Shown here: piece after piece, positions 12,428-12,430 of the stretch
Layout: each line of letters starts with the position of its first letter
How positions within the stretch are numbered: the first letter of the stretch is position 1
Assembly: GCA_937892405.1 (NCBI GenBank)
Contig: CALAFS010000109.1
Location: forward strand, 1 to 12,430
Direction: 5' to 3'
Source: an uncultured Clostridia bacterium
GTDB taxonomy: Bacteria > Bacillota > Clostridia > Oscillospirales > CAG-272
Length of the DNA stretch: 12,430 nt
Translations under genes and position numbers: made by a program
Notes under the pieces: generated by a model
Told to the model about the DNA's origin: nothing
Seen by the model: only the letters and a program-made list of their open reading frames with translations
The model's database searches: none

Positions 12428-12430
12428 AGC
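12424..12430 (+). CDS. Start of the next gene, probably the ABC permease (cut by window end)
   Basis: An ATG at 12424 overlaps the ATPase stop as ATGA, with GGGGGAAG (about 12412-12419) upstream as a ribosome binding site. Only two codons (Met-Lys) are inside the window. A membrane permease is expected from ABC exporter operon layout, but nothing in the sequence shows it. Confidence 0.45.

Overview
This window reads as an ordinary chromosomal segment of a spore-forming Bacillota bacterium, most likely class Clostridia and possibly an uncultured gut lineage. The reasons are strong AGGAGG-type ribosome binding sites, sigma-A promoters with 17-bp spacers, two cortex-type sporulation enzymes (PdaA and DacF types), the long clostridial form of the Prs C-terminus, and a YesL/DUF624 membrane protein. 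The family cannot be fixed from the sequence alone. No tRNA, rRNA, CRISPR array, insertion sequence or phage gene was seen.

Layout. (1) 1-2499, plus strand: the 3' end of prs (PRPP synthase), an Rrf2-family regulator with three cysteines, lgt (lipoprotein diacylglyceryl transferase) and folD (one-carbon folate enzyme). Gaps are 40, 52 and -4 nt, so these are probably one transcript. (2) 2536-2853: rpsU (ribosomal protein S21), too short for most ORF cut-offs, with a perfect-consensus promoter and a strong terminator. (3) 2854-3192: a non-coding stretch with repeat-like, GC-rich material. (4) 3193-6452: pdaA (muramic delta-lactam deacetylase), a convergent DUF624 membrane protein on the minus strand, and a dacF-like D-Ala-D-Ala carboxypeptidase divergent from it. 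The intergenic region between the last two is rich in signals. (5) 6490-8456: pgi (glucose-6-phosphate isomerase) and a small P-loop protein, each with its own promoter. (6) 8540-11051: a single-gene unit for a 783-residue alpha/beta hydrolase with an Ig-like domain and a jelly-roll-like tail but no signal peptide. (7) 11062 to the end: a TetR regulator with a dyad operator at its start site, overlapping an ABC ATPase, whose stop overlaps the start of the next gene (probably the permease).

How the genes work together: prs and folD feed nucleotide and one-carbon metabolism, and lgt serves lipoprotein maturation. pdaA and the dacF-like gene both act on peptidoglycan, plausibly of the spore cortex. 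The TetR-ABC unit has the arrangement of a self-regulated efflux operon. The least explained items are the 783-residue hydrolase, the 133-residue P-loop protein, the repeat region near 3000, and the regulatory palindromes upstream of rpsU, the DUF624 gene and tetR. I found no convincing new multi-gene system.
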